A program made the translations under genes and the position numbers. 64,000 nt of DNA, from assembly GCA_000149225.2 (NCBI GenBank), contig CM000693.1, positions 1,673,262-1,737,261 on the forward strand, given 5' to 3'. The DNA comes from Lachancea kluyveri NRRL Y-12651. Lineage: Eukaryota > Ascomycota > Saccharomycetes > Saccharomycetales > Saccharomycetaceae. Below, in pieces: positions 1-10,380 of the stretch; the stretch's first letter is position 1; each line of letters opens with the position of its first letter. The notes beneath the pieces were generated by a model, which made no database searches, had not been told where the DNA came from, and saw nothing but the letters and a program-made list of their open reading frames with translations.

Positions 1-3000
1 TTCTCAGATGACAAATTGTGGTTTGCAGAGTCTGTATTTTCAGTCAACTTATCAGGTAGTAGCACGGGTGCACCTGTGCAAGTCAACCAAAAGCAATTTA
101 AGCTCCACAACAAGTTGTTGTTCACAATGTTGACCAATTTTAAACCTTGGGAAGATGATGTACAATCTAACACCGTCTTAAAAGTTCTAGAGCATGTTCC
201 AGAGTTGATCCCACCATACTGCAATTTCTTAGCATCTCATGGTACCCATGATCCTAAAATGACCTCGTACTGGTTTGGCTCTACATTGTTATTAGGAAGA
301 ATAATGAAATTGCCAATTCCAGATGGCATGTTTTCGGTCCAAACTGATCTTCTACCATCTATTACCTTAGTCATGGACAATATTCTCCCATCTCCCATCA
401 CTAAGAATGCCTTGACAAAATCTTTACAACATGAAGTCCCTTTGATTAAGCAACTTGGATGCCAAATGTTGGTGTTTTCTTTCCAAAAGCTCGAAACAGT
501 CTTAGAAATGTATAGTCAGAAGGGCTGGGACTCGGAAAAAGCTACTTTGACCAATAACTTCCATGCGTTGATCCCTGATCTAGCTATCGTTACATCCATT
601 TTAAATGAAGTTTACTCCAAACAACGTGACAACAAACTCTTGTCGCTTTCATTGACTATAATTTTGAGGTACTATAGCAAGTTTTTTCCTAATTTTTTCA
701 ATGTTGCCTTGCCCTCTCCAAATATCTATGTCGACATTATGAATCAAGATACATTTCAAGGTGTTGACTTAGTAATCTTGGATAACTTTTTGCAATACCA
801 AGAATTAAACAACTCTCAAACCAAGTGGTGGAATGCAGCCAAGAACGAAAACTCGTTGTTTACATCTCTTTTGAAACTATCATCATCTAAAAATGCTACA
901 AATGCCATCACATCTAAGATCACAGCGTTGTTAGACAACCTATTGCATTACACAATTATATTCAACTCCGATAGGCTTTTAGCCTCTCCGATCAGTGCGT
1001 TAATCAATAGTTTACAAGTTACAACACAGGCGGAAGACGAGCCAGATACTGCTCAGCTGAAGAAGATTTGGAAGTTGCTGGATGAAACTGTTTCTAGATG
1101 CGTGAAAACACCATACAAGTATGTTGACATTTCCAAAGAGTATGGTTACATCTCCCCGTTTGTAATCGCACTGAGTGAGCAATGGAAGTTTGTCGATAAA
1201 AGTTCGTCGTACGATCTCGTGTCTAAGTGGATCCTGATTTTTCTGAGGAACCTGGTTTTCGTTGGTGAATCATCTGGGTCTATGAAGGATATGATTGGTA
1301 CCATGGAAAAAATCCCAAGGGATGCTGTGGCTATTTATTTCGAGTTTGAAAAATATGAAGAGAACATTTCCAACTTACAAAAGAGTGATTATTTGCTGTG
1401 CAATAATGTTGATTTCTCTTTTTTCCAGTACATCACATTATTGCCTTTGAGCAAACTGACCTCTATTTCAAGGTATCCGGTTAACGATCTGGATGTTGTT
1501 GGTTTACTGTTTAGAGTACGCACCTTGTTGAATCATGACGAAATTCCTCTGAATAAATACAACTTGTCATCCATATTCGATGATCTCTTGTCCAGAGTCG
1601 GCAACTATGCTTCTACGACTAATTCATTCAAGTTCGAATTTCCTAAACCTAAATACTTCAAGGATATTATTCTAAACCCATCTACTGACTTATCGAATAC
1701 CGTGAAATGTAAAAAACTAGCACATGTTACCGCTGATATGATCCAAATATATGATCAACTGGGGGTAGAGCTTCCAGAGTTCCAGGAACATATGTTCTCA
1801 TTGTTCAGCGGTTGTTACGAACTATGGAATGCCGATGAAAATTTACTCAATATTTTAAACGTGGCAGCACAAATGTTATCTAATGACCAAATGCTTACCG
1901 TGTTAAAATCAAGTAGTTCTATCAACCAGGATATCGTTTTTTCCATGCTACTGAAGTTATACGAAAAGAAGGAAACCATGAGCAATGAGCTTTTTATGTC
2001 TCTATTAAAGCAGTCTTCCCAAAAAGTTGCTGTTATGCTAGCAAGGTTTATGGAAATACAAGCAATTCCACAACTAGACTTTGAAGAAGTTTTCCAGCTT
2101 GCTTTGGAAAATATTTCTAGGCTACCTGTTGCTCAACAATGTTTAAAATTCGAAGAAGCGATTCCGCGACTGGAGCCACACCTAAAGAACATTACCGGAA
2201 ATGACCTTATTATTGCTATTGGAAAATTGCTGAAAAATCAGGAGAGCGAAGAAATTCAAACATTTTTGAGAAGATCTGTCGATGTTAGTTTAGAGTTTTT
2301 TGAAACTGCTTCGGCTAGAGGATTCAGAGACATCATGGAATTATTTTGCAATTGCTACTTATTACTTACTGAAGAAGAAAAAACTAGAATTCTTTCGTTT
2401 GCAACTACTCAGTATAAACACAAGTATATTACTCCAATTGCTAAATTCGTGAATTTGTCTAATTCTTTTGAGAGCGAGATGATCAAAACATGGTTGAGTA
2501 AATCTATTTTGTTTATCACCAAATGGTTTTCCGAGTCTCAAATGCTGTCAGAAAATTTTGTTTCATTTTTGCTTCAATTTAAGGAAATCTTGCTAAAGAC
2601 AAATATTTGGAAGCTAGCCAATAATTCTTCCTTAAACTCCCAACTGGAGGCAATTCTGGGTAGCAAATGGATTTCTTACGAAATTGTAATGGAGTATACA
2701 AACGTTCTCATTTTAGGCGGTGGTAGGTCTAGTATTGAAAGTGGCAGGATGCTACAAATTTTAATTCACAACAACCACAATTCTTTGACAATGGACAACG
2801 TGGAGCCCCACATACGTTTCTTAACCGGTTCTATGATTTACAACTTATACTGTGTGGATGTTTCGAAAAACTCCAATGCAGTTGTTCAAGAAAAGCTATT
2901 AACTTTTTACAACGGCTCAGTTCAGCCAGAGGATAGATTTATTTTGAAGATCTTGGAGCATATTGAAACGAAGACATCTATTCCATGGACTAATTACATC

Positions 3001-4221
3001 TATTCGTGGGACTTTTTGGATAATCTTTCTGCTGATGAAATGCAGCTGATTGGCTCTACAAAGCTTATAATTAAAGAAAAAGAAGGTTTCGTTGTAACTT
3101 TGAGTAAAAATACAGTCAATAACTCTATCACGAACTACATCCCTGATAGGCCAGATGTTCCAAGATTTACCAATGAAACTGTTCAAGAGAGATGGAAGCA
3201 GTTACAAAACTTTGAGCAGCAAAGCGAACTGAACACCCGTAAAGTGAAAGACACGATATATGATCCGTTGTTTATATTGCTTACTATCATAAACAATGAC
3301 GAACTGGTAAGGCAGAAAGTCCTAGAGGATGGTAGTTTGACGTATAAATTTGAGGTCAAAAAACTGCTAGAATCAAGACTTCTGCAGTTTATCATTAGCT
3401 CTTTATCTGACTCTAGTGAGGTTTCTAGGATTGCACTATCCATAATTTATGAGATAATCAAATCCTTAGAAGAAAACAGCCAATTTAAAGAAGGCCACAT
3501 CCTCAAAGTTTTATTGACCAGGATTGCATACACCTTCCATAAAACTGATGCCAACGGAAAGAAGCTTGCCCCACAGGATATCAGTCCATTGATTTGGTTG
3601 ACTATAGCCCGGATATCTACCGTATTAGCACAACCAGCGTCATTTATGTTTGAAAAGGCCTTTCGTTGGGTCCTGTCCTGTCCTTCAATAAGAGAAAATG
3701 AAGTTCCTTTGCTACAGCAAGCCATGTCTTTGAAAAACTTATCTGACGGTAACGAAGACTACTACAAGTACCTTCAGTGGATCCTGGATTCTGTGCACCA
3801 GGGGCTGAAGACCGAAAGTGATGTAAACTTGTTAAAGGCTAGAAATGTTTTAGAATGGCTAATGAACTTGCTGAACTCTCCATACCTAAGTTTCAAATTG
3901 CGTACTACTATCAAGGGAATTATTTACAAGTTGCAAAGGATTGGAAGTGCGGGCTCGACATTGATTACTAGATATGCTGCTATTTCTCAAATCGAGTCTG
4001 AACAACAATCTGTTTTCAGAGAGCTAAAGGTAGCAGATTCAGTTTTGAAAAAAAACAAAATGAACAAGAAACACTTGAAAGATTCACTAGTGCTACAACA
4101 AGAAGAACTCAATAATCAAGAACTGGGCTTGGGTTACTCCATTATACTCAGGTCTCAGAAAAGACTAAGAGATTGGGTCAATGAAGACATAGAAAACATC
4201 ACGAAAAGAATTTGTCCTTAA
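1..4221 (+). CDS. URB1: Urb1 (Npa1), 60S pre-ribosome assembly factor, 5'-truncated by the window edge
   Basis: The frame is open from the first base and ends at TAA 4219-4221, giving about 1406 residues. S. cerevisiae Urb1 is about 1764 aa, so roughly the first fifth lies outside the window. The protein is a large, mostly helical, repeat-like scaffold with no catalytic motif, as expected for this family, and it ends in a basic tail (KRLRDWVNEDIENITKRICP). Urb1/Npa1 acts in the nucleolus in the earliest pre-60S particles, with Npa2, Rsa3, Nop8 and Dbp6. Identity rests on overall resemblance to the known yeast protein and on the neighbour PUT3, which also flanks URB1 in S. cerevisiae (YKL014C-YKL015W). 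The two genes converge and are 268 bp apart. Confidence 0.9.
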   Translation, partial: FSDDKLWFAESVFSVNLSGSSTGAPVQVNQKQFKLHNKLLFTMLTNFKPWEDDVQSNTVLKVLEHVPELIPPYCNFLASHGTHDPKMTSYWFGSTLLLGRIMKLPIPDGMFSVQTDLLPSITLVMDNILPSPITKNALTKSLQHEVPLIKQLGCQMLVFSFQKLETVLEMYSQKGWDSEKATLTNNFHALIPDLAIVTSILNEVYSKQRDNKLLSLSLTIILRYYSKFFPNFFNVALPSPNIYVDIMNQDTFQGVDLVILDNFLQYQELNNSQTKWWNAAKNENSLFTSLLKLSSSKNATNAITSKITALLDNLLHYTIIFNSDRLLASPISALINSLQVTTQAEDEPDTAQLKKIWKLLDETVSRCVKTPYKYVDISKEYGYISPFVIALSEQWKFVDKSSSYDLVSKWILIFLRNLVFVGESSGSMKDMIGTMEKIPRDAVAIYFEFEKYEENISNLQKSDYLLCNNVDFSFFQYITLLPLSKLTSISRYPVNDLDVVGLLFRVRTLLNHDEIPLNKYNLSSIFDDLLSRVGNYASTTNSFKFEFPKPKYFKDIILNPSTDLSNTVKCKKLAHVTADMIQIYDQLGVELPEFQEHMFSLFSGCYELWNADENLLNILNVAAQMLSNDQMLTVLKSSSSINQDIVFSMLLKLYEKKETMSNELFMSLLKQSSQKVAVMLARFMEIQAIPQLDFEEVFQLALENISRLPVAQQCLKFEEAIPRLEPHLKNITGNDLIIAIGKLLKNQESEEIQTFLRRSVDVSLEFFETASARGFRDIMELFCNCYLLLTEEEKTRILSFATTQYKHKYITPIAKFVNLSNSFESEMIKTWLSKSILFITKWFSESQMLSENFVSFLLQFKEILLKTNIWKLANNSSLNSQLEAILGSKWISYEIVMEYTNVLILGGGRSSIESGRMLQILIHNNHNSLTMDNVEPHIRFLTGSMIYNLYCVDVSKNSNAVVQEKLLTFYNGSVQPEDRFILKILEHIETKTSIPWTNYIYSWDFLDNLSADEMQLIGSTKLIIKEKEGFVVTLSKNTVNNSITNYIPDRPDVPRFTNETVQERWKQLQNFEQQSELNTRKVKDTIYDPLFILLTIINNDELVRQKVLEDGSLTYKFEVKKLLESRLLQFIISSLSDSSEVSRIALSIIYEIIKSLEENSQFKEGHILKVLLTRIAYTFHKTDANGKKLAPQDISPLIWLTIARISTVLAQPASFMFEKAFRWVLSCPSIRENEVPLLQQAMSLKNLSDGNEDYYKYLQWILDSVHQGLKTESDVNLLKARNVLEWLMNLLNSPYLSFKLRTTIKGIIYKLQRIGSAGSTLITRYAAISQIESEQQSVFRELKVADSVLKKNKMNKKHLKDSLVLQQEELNNQELGLGYSIILRSQKRLRDWVNEDIENITKRICP

Positions 4222-4489
4222 TCTAACATGTATACTAGCTAAATATAAAATTTTTTAGAAGTAGTCAATGCCTTTTATCTTACCGTAATGTACATCTGTG
4301 ATTTTTTATCTTTCGATCTAATGCTCCTACTGACTAAATTAGAAGTATGAGGTGAAACAAACTTGCATTGAAAAAAAACACAAATTTATAAAACTGATAC
4401 CGCTATCATATAGAATAATATCAAATGCCAATAATAACAAAAAAAAATTGAATATAATCTTTGCCTCACTACGACCTTTCAACTTACAT

Positions 4490-6985
4490 TTAGGTATAGG
4501 TCTCATCCTCAATTCCACCAGTAGGATCCATCGAATTACCTAACCACATTGCCTGATCCGTAATTTCTTTCCATAACTGGTTATCAGTCTTTCCAATGTC
4601 ATCCAAGTTGTGGAGTAATTTCTGTAAGTCATAATTATTTTCTACGTCCAAAGGACCAGTAAATAACCTGGTAGCATTCTTCTCAACAATTTGGGTCTCA
4701 GCCTTATGCAAACCGGCCAAGCTGGGCTGAAAAGAGGTCGCCGATCCAGAACGATGTCCACTGGCAATACTTTCATTTGGCGACAGTGTTGAAGCATAAG
4801 ATACAATATCTACTTCCCTATCACCGTGGTCATCAAATTGAGAGTCTGGGCGTAGCGTGTCCTCATGCTTGGTAATTAAATCTTTCATTATATTATGGAA
4901 GTCCAAATTGGTCATTAGTTTTAACAGTTGGGCTCGCCTTAAGCCAGCCGGGTTATTTCCCAAGTTCCTCATTTTTGTAAATATTTTTAATGCATGGTCT
5001 AGGTGCTGATAGGTCTGTTTATGAATGCCAAATGCAGCATTGAAAAGCACAAGCGTACAAGCTGAAGTAAACAGATACTCTCGGTCCATGTAACCAAACA
5101 GAGCAACCATGTTCTGCTCCATTAATTCCCACAAAGATCTAACTGTGTTGATAGAGGCCTGTAGTGAGCAGTTCAACAGGGATGGAATCGTTCTGGAATA
5201 TTTCTGTAGATTGATGTAAGTATTTGATATCTCAAGTTCCTTCAATTGAATAGAAGCAAAATGAAATAGCAACGGTCTGATCGCCAAGTTCATACCCTGG
5301 AAATATTCAGTAAACATATTTGTGCATAACCTAGAGATCTCCAAATTTTCTTTAGAAAAGTCCACCTGTAGAAAATCGGATAAACTTCTCCTCCACTCTA
5401 GCAACTGTGTGACCACATCTTTCAAAACAGGCAAAATATTAGAATCCGGTTGTTTTTGATACAGCTTGTTTAAAATTTGAGCATTTATCTGTGTTATTCT
5501 AACACAGTTTGTGATATACTCGGCCTCAGGAAAAATATAATGTTCACAATCTGGAGGTGGATTTGTCATGTCAAAATCGTCCGGTAGTTCAGTAGTGATT
5601 GTATTGTCTGTGAAACTCAGCGGTAATCCTGCTTTGCTGCTCAACATTCTTTCGAACATGTAAACAGTCCACCATAGCCTTCTACGGTGCTCTAATTCAA
5701 ACCGCGTGAGAGTATCCCTTTGTGCGTCAACGTGTAGACCTAGTATCAAACACGCTCTTAGCGCTTGTCCGAAATAAAAGTAAGATGCAACGGTACAGTC
5801 GGCAACCTGTAGGTAAAAGGCATACAACAACATTACTTCGATACCACCTTCTTTGGTGACATTCTCGATCCTACCACTGGAAAATAAACAACTGAAGATT
5901 TGAGAAGCTTGTTCGAAAAATCCCGAGCCAGGTAGCTTAGCGCCATCCTTCGAAGACAATTTATTGCCATTAATGTTATTTGCTGTACCCAAGTACATCT
6001 CTCCTATTGCAAAAATGAGCAAAACTTTTGTAAACCAAATAGTTTGTAGGGTGTGGTCTTCAAAATAGGTGCCACCTTCGTACGTAACTTTTAAGTTTTC
6101 CTTAACAATACCTTCATTAAAGAAGTAGAAGCATCCATCGTTGTACGTAATAAACGTGTCCACTAGTAGCATGGCATATGAGTATGAGGGAAGCGCAAAA
6201 TTCACACTAATATCGTTATTGCCATCATTTTTTGCCAACACGATCTTGTAAGCGTTTCCTTCCTCCTGTAGGACTTCATCAATCGAGTCTGCAAGTGGAG
6301 GAGGGGCATTCAATATATTAGTAGGATCACCAATTTTGCTCTTTTTAAGCTTTTTCGAAAGCGATTTTGAGATTAGCGATTGGATCTCCATTCCAAATAA
6401 AGTCATTGATGAGGAACCAACAAAATATTTCTGACCTGTGCGTGATTCGACAAGACGACCACGACGTTCCGAAAAATTAGGAACAATCTCTTCATCATCA
6501 GCGCTCGTAACAGTGGTACTTTCTACTGTATTTTTTTGAAACTGAACATCCTTCAGTTCAGCAGTTTTGTTTGGCAAATTACGAGAAGTTCCAAAAGCAG
6601 TCTCCTTTGGTGTTTGACTTACTATTTTAGAATTAGAGGAATTAATGGTGCTGACCAAATTTTGGAGTTTAATGTTTTCTTTTTTCATTTCCGCCAGATC
6701 GGATTGCAACTTTTGCAAGTATTTCATTGACACTATGAGTTTCTTGTTCGGTTCAATATATTCACAGGCGATATTGGCAGCTATACATTTGCTGCATGGA
6801 TTACCACCAGGACACTTTACGTGCCGTCTTCTACATCTGACACAGGCCATCGAAGACCTTTTTTGCCTTTTCCTGAGCTGGCCACCTTCATCGTGTAGAT
6901 CTTCGAGCAGAGGCATAGGCTCTTCTGCAGCGATAGAATCTGAATTCTGTCGGAAGAGCCTGTGTTCTTCTTCTTCCATATCCAT
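4490..6985 (-). CDS. PUT3: Put3, Zn2Cys6 activator of proline utilisation
   Basis: The protein has 831 aa (S. cerevisiae Put3 is 979 aa). The Zn2Cys6 binuclear cluster is complete: Cys48, 51, 58, 64, 67 and 74, with the CPGGNPC spacing typical of Put3. A linker and a short coiled coil follow (about residues 86-113), which in Put3 mediates dimerisation. The central fungal-specific regulatory domain includes MFERMLSSKAGLPLSFTD. In yeast, Put3 sits constitutively on CGG-N10-CCG sites at PUT1/PUT2 and activates them when proline is present and good nitrogen is scarce. The ATG at 6985 opens the frame; a second in-frame ATG is two codons later. The protein is shorter than in S. cerevisiae, mainly in the low-complexity Asn/Asp stretches that the S. 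cerevisiae protein carries. Confidence 0.93.
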   Translation of the reverse strand: MDMEEEEHRLFRQNSDSIAAEEPMPLLEDLHDEGGQLRKRQKRSSMACVRCRRRHVKCPGGNPCSKCIAANIACEYIEPNKKLIVSMKYLQKLQSDLAEMKKENIKLQNLVSTINSSNSKIVSQTPKETAFGTSRNLPNKTAELKDVQFQKNTVESTTVTSADDEEIVPNFSERRGRLVESRTGQKYFVGSSSMTLFGMEIQSLISKSLSKKLKKSKIGDPTNILNAPPPLADSIDEVLQEEGNAYKIVLAKNDGNNDISVNFALPSYSYAMLLVDTFITYNDGCFYFFNEGIVKENLKVTYEGGTYFEDHTLQTIWFTKVLLIFAIGEMYLGTANNINGNKLSSKDGAKLPGSGFFEQASQIFSCLFSSGRIENVTKEGGIEVMLLYAFYLQVADCTVASYFYFGQALRACLILGLHVDAQRDTLTRFELEHRRRLWWTVYMFERMLSSKAGLPLSFTDNTITTELPDDFDMTNPPPDCEHYIFPEAEYITNCVRITQINAQILNKLYQKQPDSNILPVLKDVVTQLLEWRRSLSDFLQVDFSKENLEISRLCTNMFTEYFQGMNLAIRPLLFHFASIQLKELEISNTYINLQKYSRTIPSLLNCSLQASINTVRSLWELMEQNMVALFGYMDREYLFTSACTLVLFNAAFGIHKQTYQHLDHALKIFTKMRNLGNNPAGLRRAQLLKLMTNLDFHNIMKDLITKHEDTLRPDSQFDDHGDREVDIVSYASTLSPNESIASGHRSGSATSFQPSLAGLHKAETQIVEKNATRLFTGPLDVENNYDLQKLLHNLDDIGKTDNQLWKEITDQAMWLGNSMDPTGGIEDETYT

Positions 6986-7520
6986 GAAGTACTCTCAAGC
7001 TCTGTAATAGGAAGAGCTATTGTGTTTGTGTTGTTCTTCCTGTATATTGGGAAAAGGGCTGTATATTCATCTTTTAGAGGCCTACAATGTTGATATTTCG
7101 GGAGGCGAAATCCGGGAGATGGTGTGTGGGTGATGTGGACAGATCACAAGTATAGCTACTGGGATTTAGAATTAAACAACCGTAGTGTGAAGCAGCGGTA
7201 ATACGTCAAGAATTTCGATGATCACATCAAATGGTTCGCCACTAATTACAGATAACGTGTAAGTTCAGAAAGCACAGTTGGGGTCATTCTATGGGATTGG
7301 TGTCACTACTCATTCTAAAAGTATTGACTGAGCACTGGTCATTGGTACGTGAAAATGCGAAAGAAGTGATACCTATTTGAATGCTGGATTTAGCGAAAGA
7401 TTGGAAATAGTAGTAATAGTGTTGTTGTTGTTGTTGTTGTTGTCAGGAAACGTCTAGGAATACTGATATGGTAGGGTAACAGCTCTCAATTCTAGGTCGC
7501 TATTAACGGCATATGTTTTA

Positions 7521-7528
7521 TTACCCGG
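7521..7528 (+). promoter_or_regulatory. Reb1-type site TTACCCGG
   Basis: TTACCCGG matches the general regulatory factor Reb1 core (TTACCCG) and lies 154 bp upstream of the ATP7 ATG, a typical place for a nucleosome-clearing site in a divergent promoter. The match is seen directly; binding is inferred. Confidence 0.5.
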
Positions 7529-7556
7529 ATATAATCTCTTTTTTTTTCCAGGCTTC

Positions 7557-7564
7557 TGATTGGT
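7557..7564 (+). promoter_or_regulatory. HAP2/3/4/5 (CCAAT) site TGATTGGT
   Basis: TGATTGGT matches the TNATTGGT form of the HAP complex site and lies about 118 bp upstream of ATP7. HAP-dependent activation of oxidative-phosphorylation genes during respiration is established in S. cerevisiae. Use of this site here is inferred from position and gene function. Confidence 0.5.
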
Positions 7565-7681
7565 TCTCACACTTCCTTGTTCAAAGTTCCCACCCCTATG
7601 GAAAATTTTCAACTTTTATGTAGCCAAATCTCTTCCTTAGTGAACATAAACTAAACGTTGATAACACAAGAAAAAAAAAAC

Positions 7682-8206
7682 ATGTCTCTAGCCAAATCCG
7701 CCTCCAACAAGTTGGACTGGGCCAAGGTCATCTCTTCTTTAAAGATAACCGGTAAGACTGCCACTCAATTGTCTTCTTTCAAGAAAAGAAATGATGAAGC
7801 CCGCAGAAAGCTGTTTGAACTACAATCTCAACCAACCACTGTCGATTTCGAACACTACCGCTCTACGTTGAAAAACACTGAAGTCGTTGAAAAGATTGAG
7901 AAATTCTTCAAATCCTACAAACCTGTCACTGTTAATGTTTCCAAACAATTGTCTACTATTGAGGCTTTCGAATCCCAAGCTTTATCCAATGCTAAGGAAA
8001 CCGAACAAGTCGTTGCCCAAGAATTGAAGGACTTGCAAGAGACTTTGAAGAACATTGAATCTGCTAGACCTTTTGACGAATTGAGTGTGGATGAATTGGC
8101 TAAGGCTAGACCTGAAATTGATGCCAAGGTTGAGGAAATGGTCAAGAAGGGTAGATGGGAGGTCCCAGGTTACAAGGAAAAGTTTGGAGACTTGACCGTT
8201 ATGTAA
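7682..8206 (+). CDS. ATP7: ATP synthase subunit d, mitochondrial stator
   Basis: The protein has 174 aa, the same length as S. cerevisiae Atp7, and matches it nearly throughout: it starts MSLAKSASNKLDWAK, contains KKRNDEARRKLFELQSQP and ends FGDLTVM. The frame extends 24 bases further upstream from a non-ATG codon, but the ATG at 7682 gives the conserved N-terminus. It also follows an A-rich leader (AAAAAAAAAACATG), typical of a well-translated yeast mRNA. Subunit d belongs to the peripheral stalk that holds the F1 catalytic head still against the rotating c-ring, on the matrix side of the inner membrane. HCS1 follows on the same strand after 170 bp, as in S. cerevisiae (YKL016C-YKL017C). Confidence 0.97.
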   Translation: MSLAKSASNKLDWAKVISSLKITGKTATQLSSFKKRNDEARRKLFELQSQPTTVDFEHYRSTLKNTEVVEKIEKFFKSYKPVTVNVSKQLSTIEAFESQALSNAKETEQVVAQELKDLQETLKNIESARPFDELSVDELAKARPEIDAKVEEMVKKGRWEVPGYKEKFGDLTVM

Positions 8207-8376
8207 GTTTGCTTTGCCTAGGAAATATTGAACCCTATCCTACTCTTTTATGTAAAAGGCTCATTTTATTATACATTCATTCGTACGTACCACCAAATTT
8301 TTAACGAACTCAAGACTTTTGAAAACTCATACTTCTTTTTCTACAGCCTTGACAAAAAAAAGCGCTACTACTTTGA

Positions 8377-10359
8377 ATGAACAAAGAAGTTGCTGAGAAG
8401 TTTCTGCGTTGCATTGCCCATGAGCAGTCGCAGGATGTCGAAACGACTTCCGAATTGTTGAACTCGTTGCCCCTGCAAAAGCTTGTCGCAAAAGGTTTAG
8501 CGGTTAACAACTTAACATTGGAAAACCTAAGAACAGGACTTGGTGGCAAATTATACTTAGAACTAACTCCTGACTTGGCTATAGACAAGGAATTGGTAAG
8601 AGGTGATGTTAAAGCTGGTGATATTGTCATAATATCGCCAACTTCTTCAAAGAAAGAGCCGCTCAAAGTTGATGGTGTTGTACTCAAAGTCAGCGACAAG
8701 CAAATTGTGATCACAGTTGATGAAACTAAAGAACAGGAGTCTATAAAGCTTTATTCTTATCCAAGGCTATACATTGTCAAAACAACAAATACCATTACAT
8801 ATAAACGTATGGAATCCACAATGCGTAAACTACATGAGTTCGAAGACACTCCGGATAACAGTATTATCCAATATCTACTTCATGTCCGTGCTTTTCTGCC
8901 CAACAAAGACACCAAACAGAAGACTGTTTTTCATAACCCTCAGTTGAATGAGTCCCAGAAGGATGCCATAAACTTCGCACTACAGAACGATATCAGCATA
9001 ATCCACGGCCCCCCCGGTACAGGAAAAACCTACACTCTGGTTGAATTGATCAAACAATTGTATGACAAAGGTCAGCGTGTCCTTGTCTGCGGCCCTTCTA
9101 ATATATCCGTAGATACCATACTTGAAAGGTTGGGAAAGGTGATACCAGGTGACTCCCTGTTGCGTATAGGCCACCCAGCACGTTTGCTGGAACAAAACCT
9201 GGCTCATTCTCTGGACGTATTGTCCAAGAGCAACGAATCTGGTGCAATAGTTAAAGACATTTCAAAAGAGATCGATGATACCATTGCGACTATTAAAAAG
9301 AAAAAGTCGTATAAAGATCGAAAAGAGGGCTGGAAGGAAGTCCGTGAGCTACGTAAAGAGTTGAGACAACGTGAACGAAAAGTTGTTACGGATATAATTC
9401 TTGGTGCACGTGTCATTGTTGCGACATTACATGGTTCAAGTGCCCGCGAGTTGCTTAATGTTTATCAGCATTCGCCACATTTATTTGACACATTGATTAT
9501 TGATGAAGTGTCCCAAAGCGTGGAACCTCAATGTTGGATTCCATTAATATCACACTACAAATCTAATATTTCCAAATTAGTACTTGCTGGCGATGACAAG
9601 CAGTTGCCACCAACTATAAAGACTGAGGATAATGCAGAAATCAAGAAAGTACTGAGCACCACAATCTTTGATAGACTAGTAAAGCACTACGGTGATAGTT
9701 TCAAAAATTTGCTGAATATCCAATACCGTATGAACTATGATATCATGGAGTTCTCTTCAAACCAGATGTATCAGGGGAAACTTCTTGCTGCCGACTCTAT
9801 CTCAAACCAAACACTTGCAGAACTACCGGGTGTTGAAGTCAACGAAGATACTAAAATTCCATTGATATGGTATGATACACAAGGTGACGACTTCCCCGAA
9901 CGAGCAGATGATGATGATGACGAGGAAATATTCTCTTCCAAATACAATGAAAATGAGGCGTATTTGGCCCTGTATCATGTCACCAAGCTTATAGAAAGCA
10001 ATCTTGATCAACGATATATTGGCATAATTTCTCCTTACAGTGCCCAAGTCTCCCTATTGAAAAAGCTCGTACATTCCAAATACCCGCTAGTAGAGATATC
10101 TACGGTAGACGGCTTTCAAGGTAGGGAAAAGGAGGTCATAGTGTTAAGCCTTGTAAGAAGTAACGACAGATTTGAGGTGGGATTTCTTCGTGACGAAAGA
10201 CGCCTGAATGTCGCAATGACAAGACCCAAGAGACAACTGTGTGTAATTGGGAACATGGAAACTTTGGAAAGGAGCCGTGTTCCTTTCTTAAAGAGTTGGG
10301 TTGCCTGGTCCGAGGAACACAGTGAAATTCGCTATCCTGATTTAGATGAGATTTTATAG
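8377..10359 (+). CDS. HCS1: Hcs1, 5'-3' DNA helicase A (SF1B, Ighmbp2-like)
   Basis: The protein has 660 aa (S. cerevisiae Hcs1 is 683 aa). Superfamily 1 helicase motifs appear in order: Walker A GPPGTGKT at residues 211-218, Walker B IIDE around 374-377 followed by VSQSVEP, a Q-rich GDDKQLPPT motif, NIQYRMN, STVDGFQGREKE, and RLNVAMTRPKR around 609-619. Ahead of the helicase core is a beta-barrel-like region (GDIVIISPTS...), as in Upf1/Ighmbp2 relatives. Hcs1 was purified as DNA helicase A, associated with DNA polymerase alpha. It overlaps nothing and converges with SWD2, leaving 21 bp between the two stop codons. Confidence 0.95.
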   Translation: MNKEVAEKFLRCIAHEQSQDVETTSELLNSLPLQKLVAKGLAVNNLTLENLRTGLGGKLYLELTPDLAIDKELVRGDVKAGDIVIISPTSSKKEPLKVDGVVLKVSDKQIVITVDETKEQESIKLYSYPRLYIVKTTNTITYKRMESTMRKLHEFEDTPDNSIIQYLLHVRAFLPNKDTKQKTVFHNPQLNESQKDAINFALQNDISIIHGPPGTGKTYTLVELIKQLYDKGQRVLVCGPSNISVDTILERLGKVIPGDSLLRIGHPARLLEQNLAHSLDVLSKSNESGAIVKDISKEIDDTIATIKKKKSYKDRKEGWKEVRELRKELRQRERKVVTDIILGARVIVATLHGSSARELLNVYQHSPHLFDTLIIDEVSQSVEPQCWIPLISHYKSNISKLVLAGDDKQLPPTIKTEDNAEIKKVLSTTIFDRLVKHYGDSFKNLLNIQYRMNYDIMEFSSNQMYQGKLLAADSISNQTLAELPGVEVNEDTKIPLIWYDTQGDDFPERADDDDDEEIFSSKYNENEAYLALYHVTKLIESNLDQRYIGIISPYSAQVSLLKKLVHSKYPLVEISTVDGFQGREKEVIVLSLVRSNDRFEVGFLRDERRLNVAMTRPKRQLCVIGNMETLERSRVPFLKSWVAWSEEHSEIRYPDLDEIL

Positions 10360-10380
10360 ATTTTTCTTTTAATGGTAACT

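Larger units (their letters stand above)
6986..7681. other. Divergent PUT3/ATP7 intergenic region with a GTT microsatellite
   Basis: This 696-bp gap separates the divergent genes PUT3 and ATP7. It contains a perfect GTT/TTG-type trinucleotide run at about 7420-7443, plus the candidate Reb1 and HAP sites listed separately. No further open frame looks coding. Confidence 0.6.
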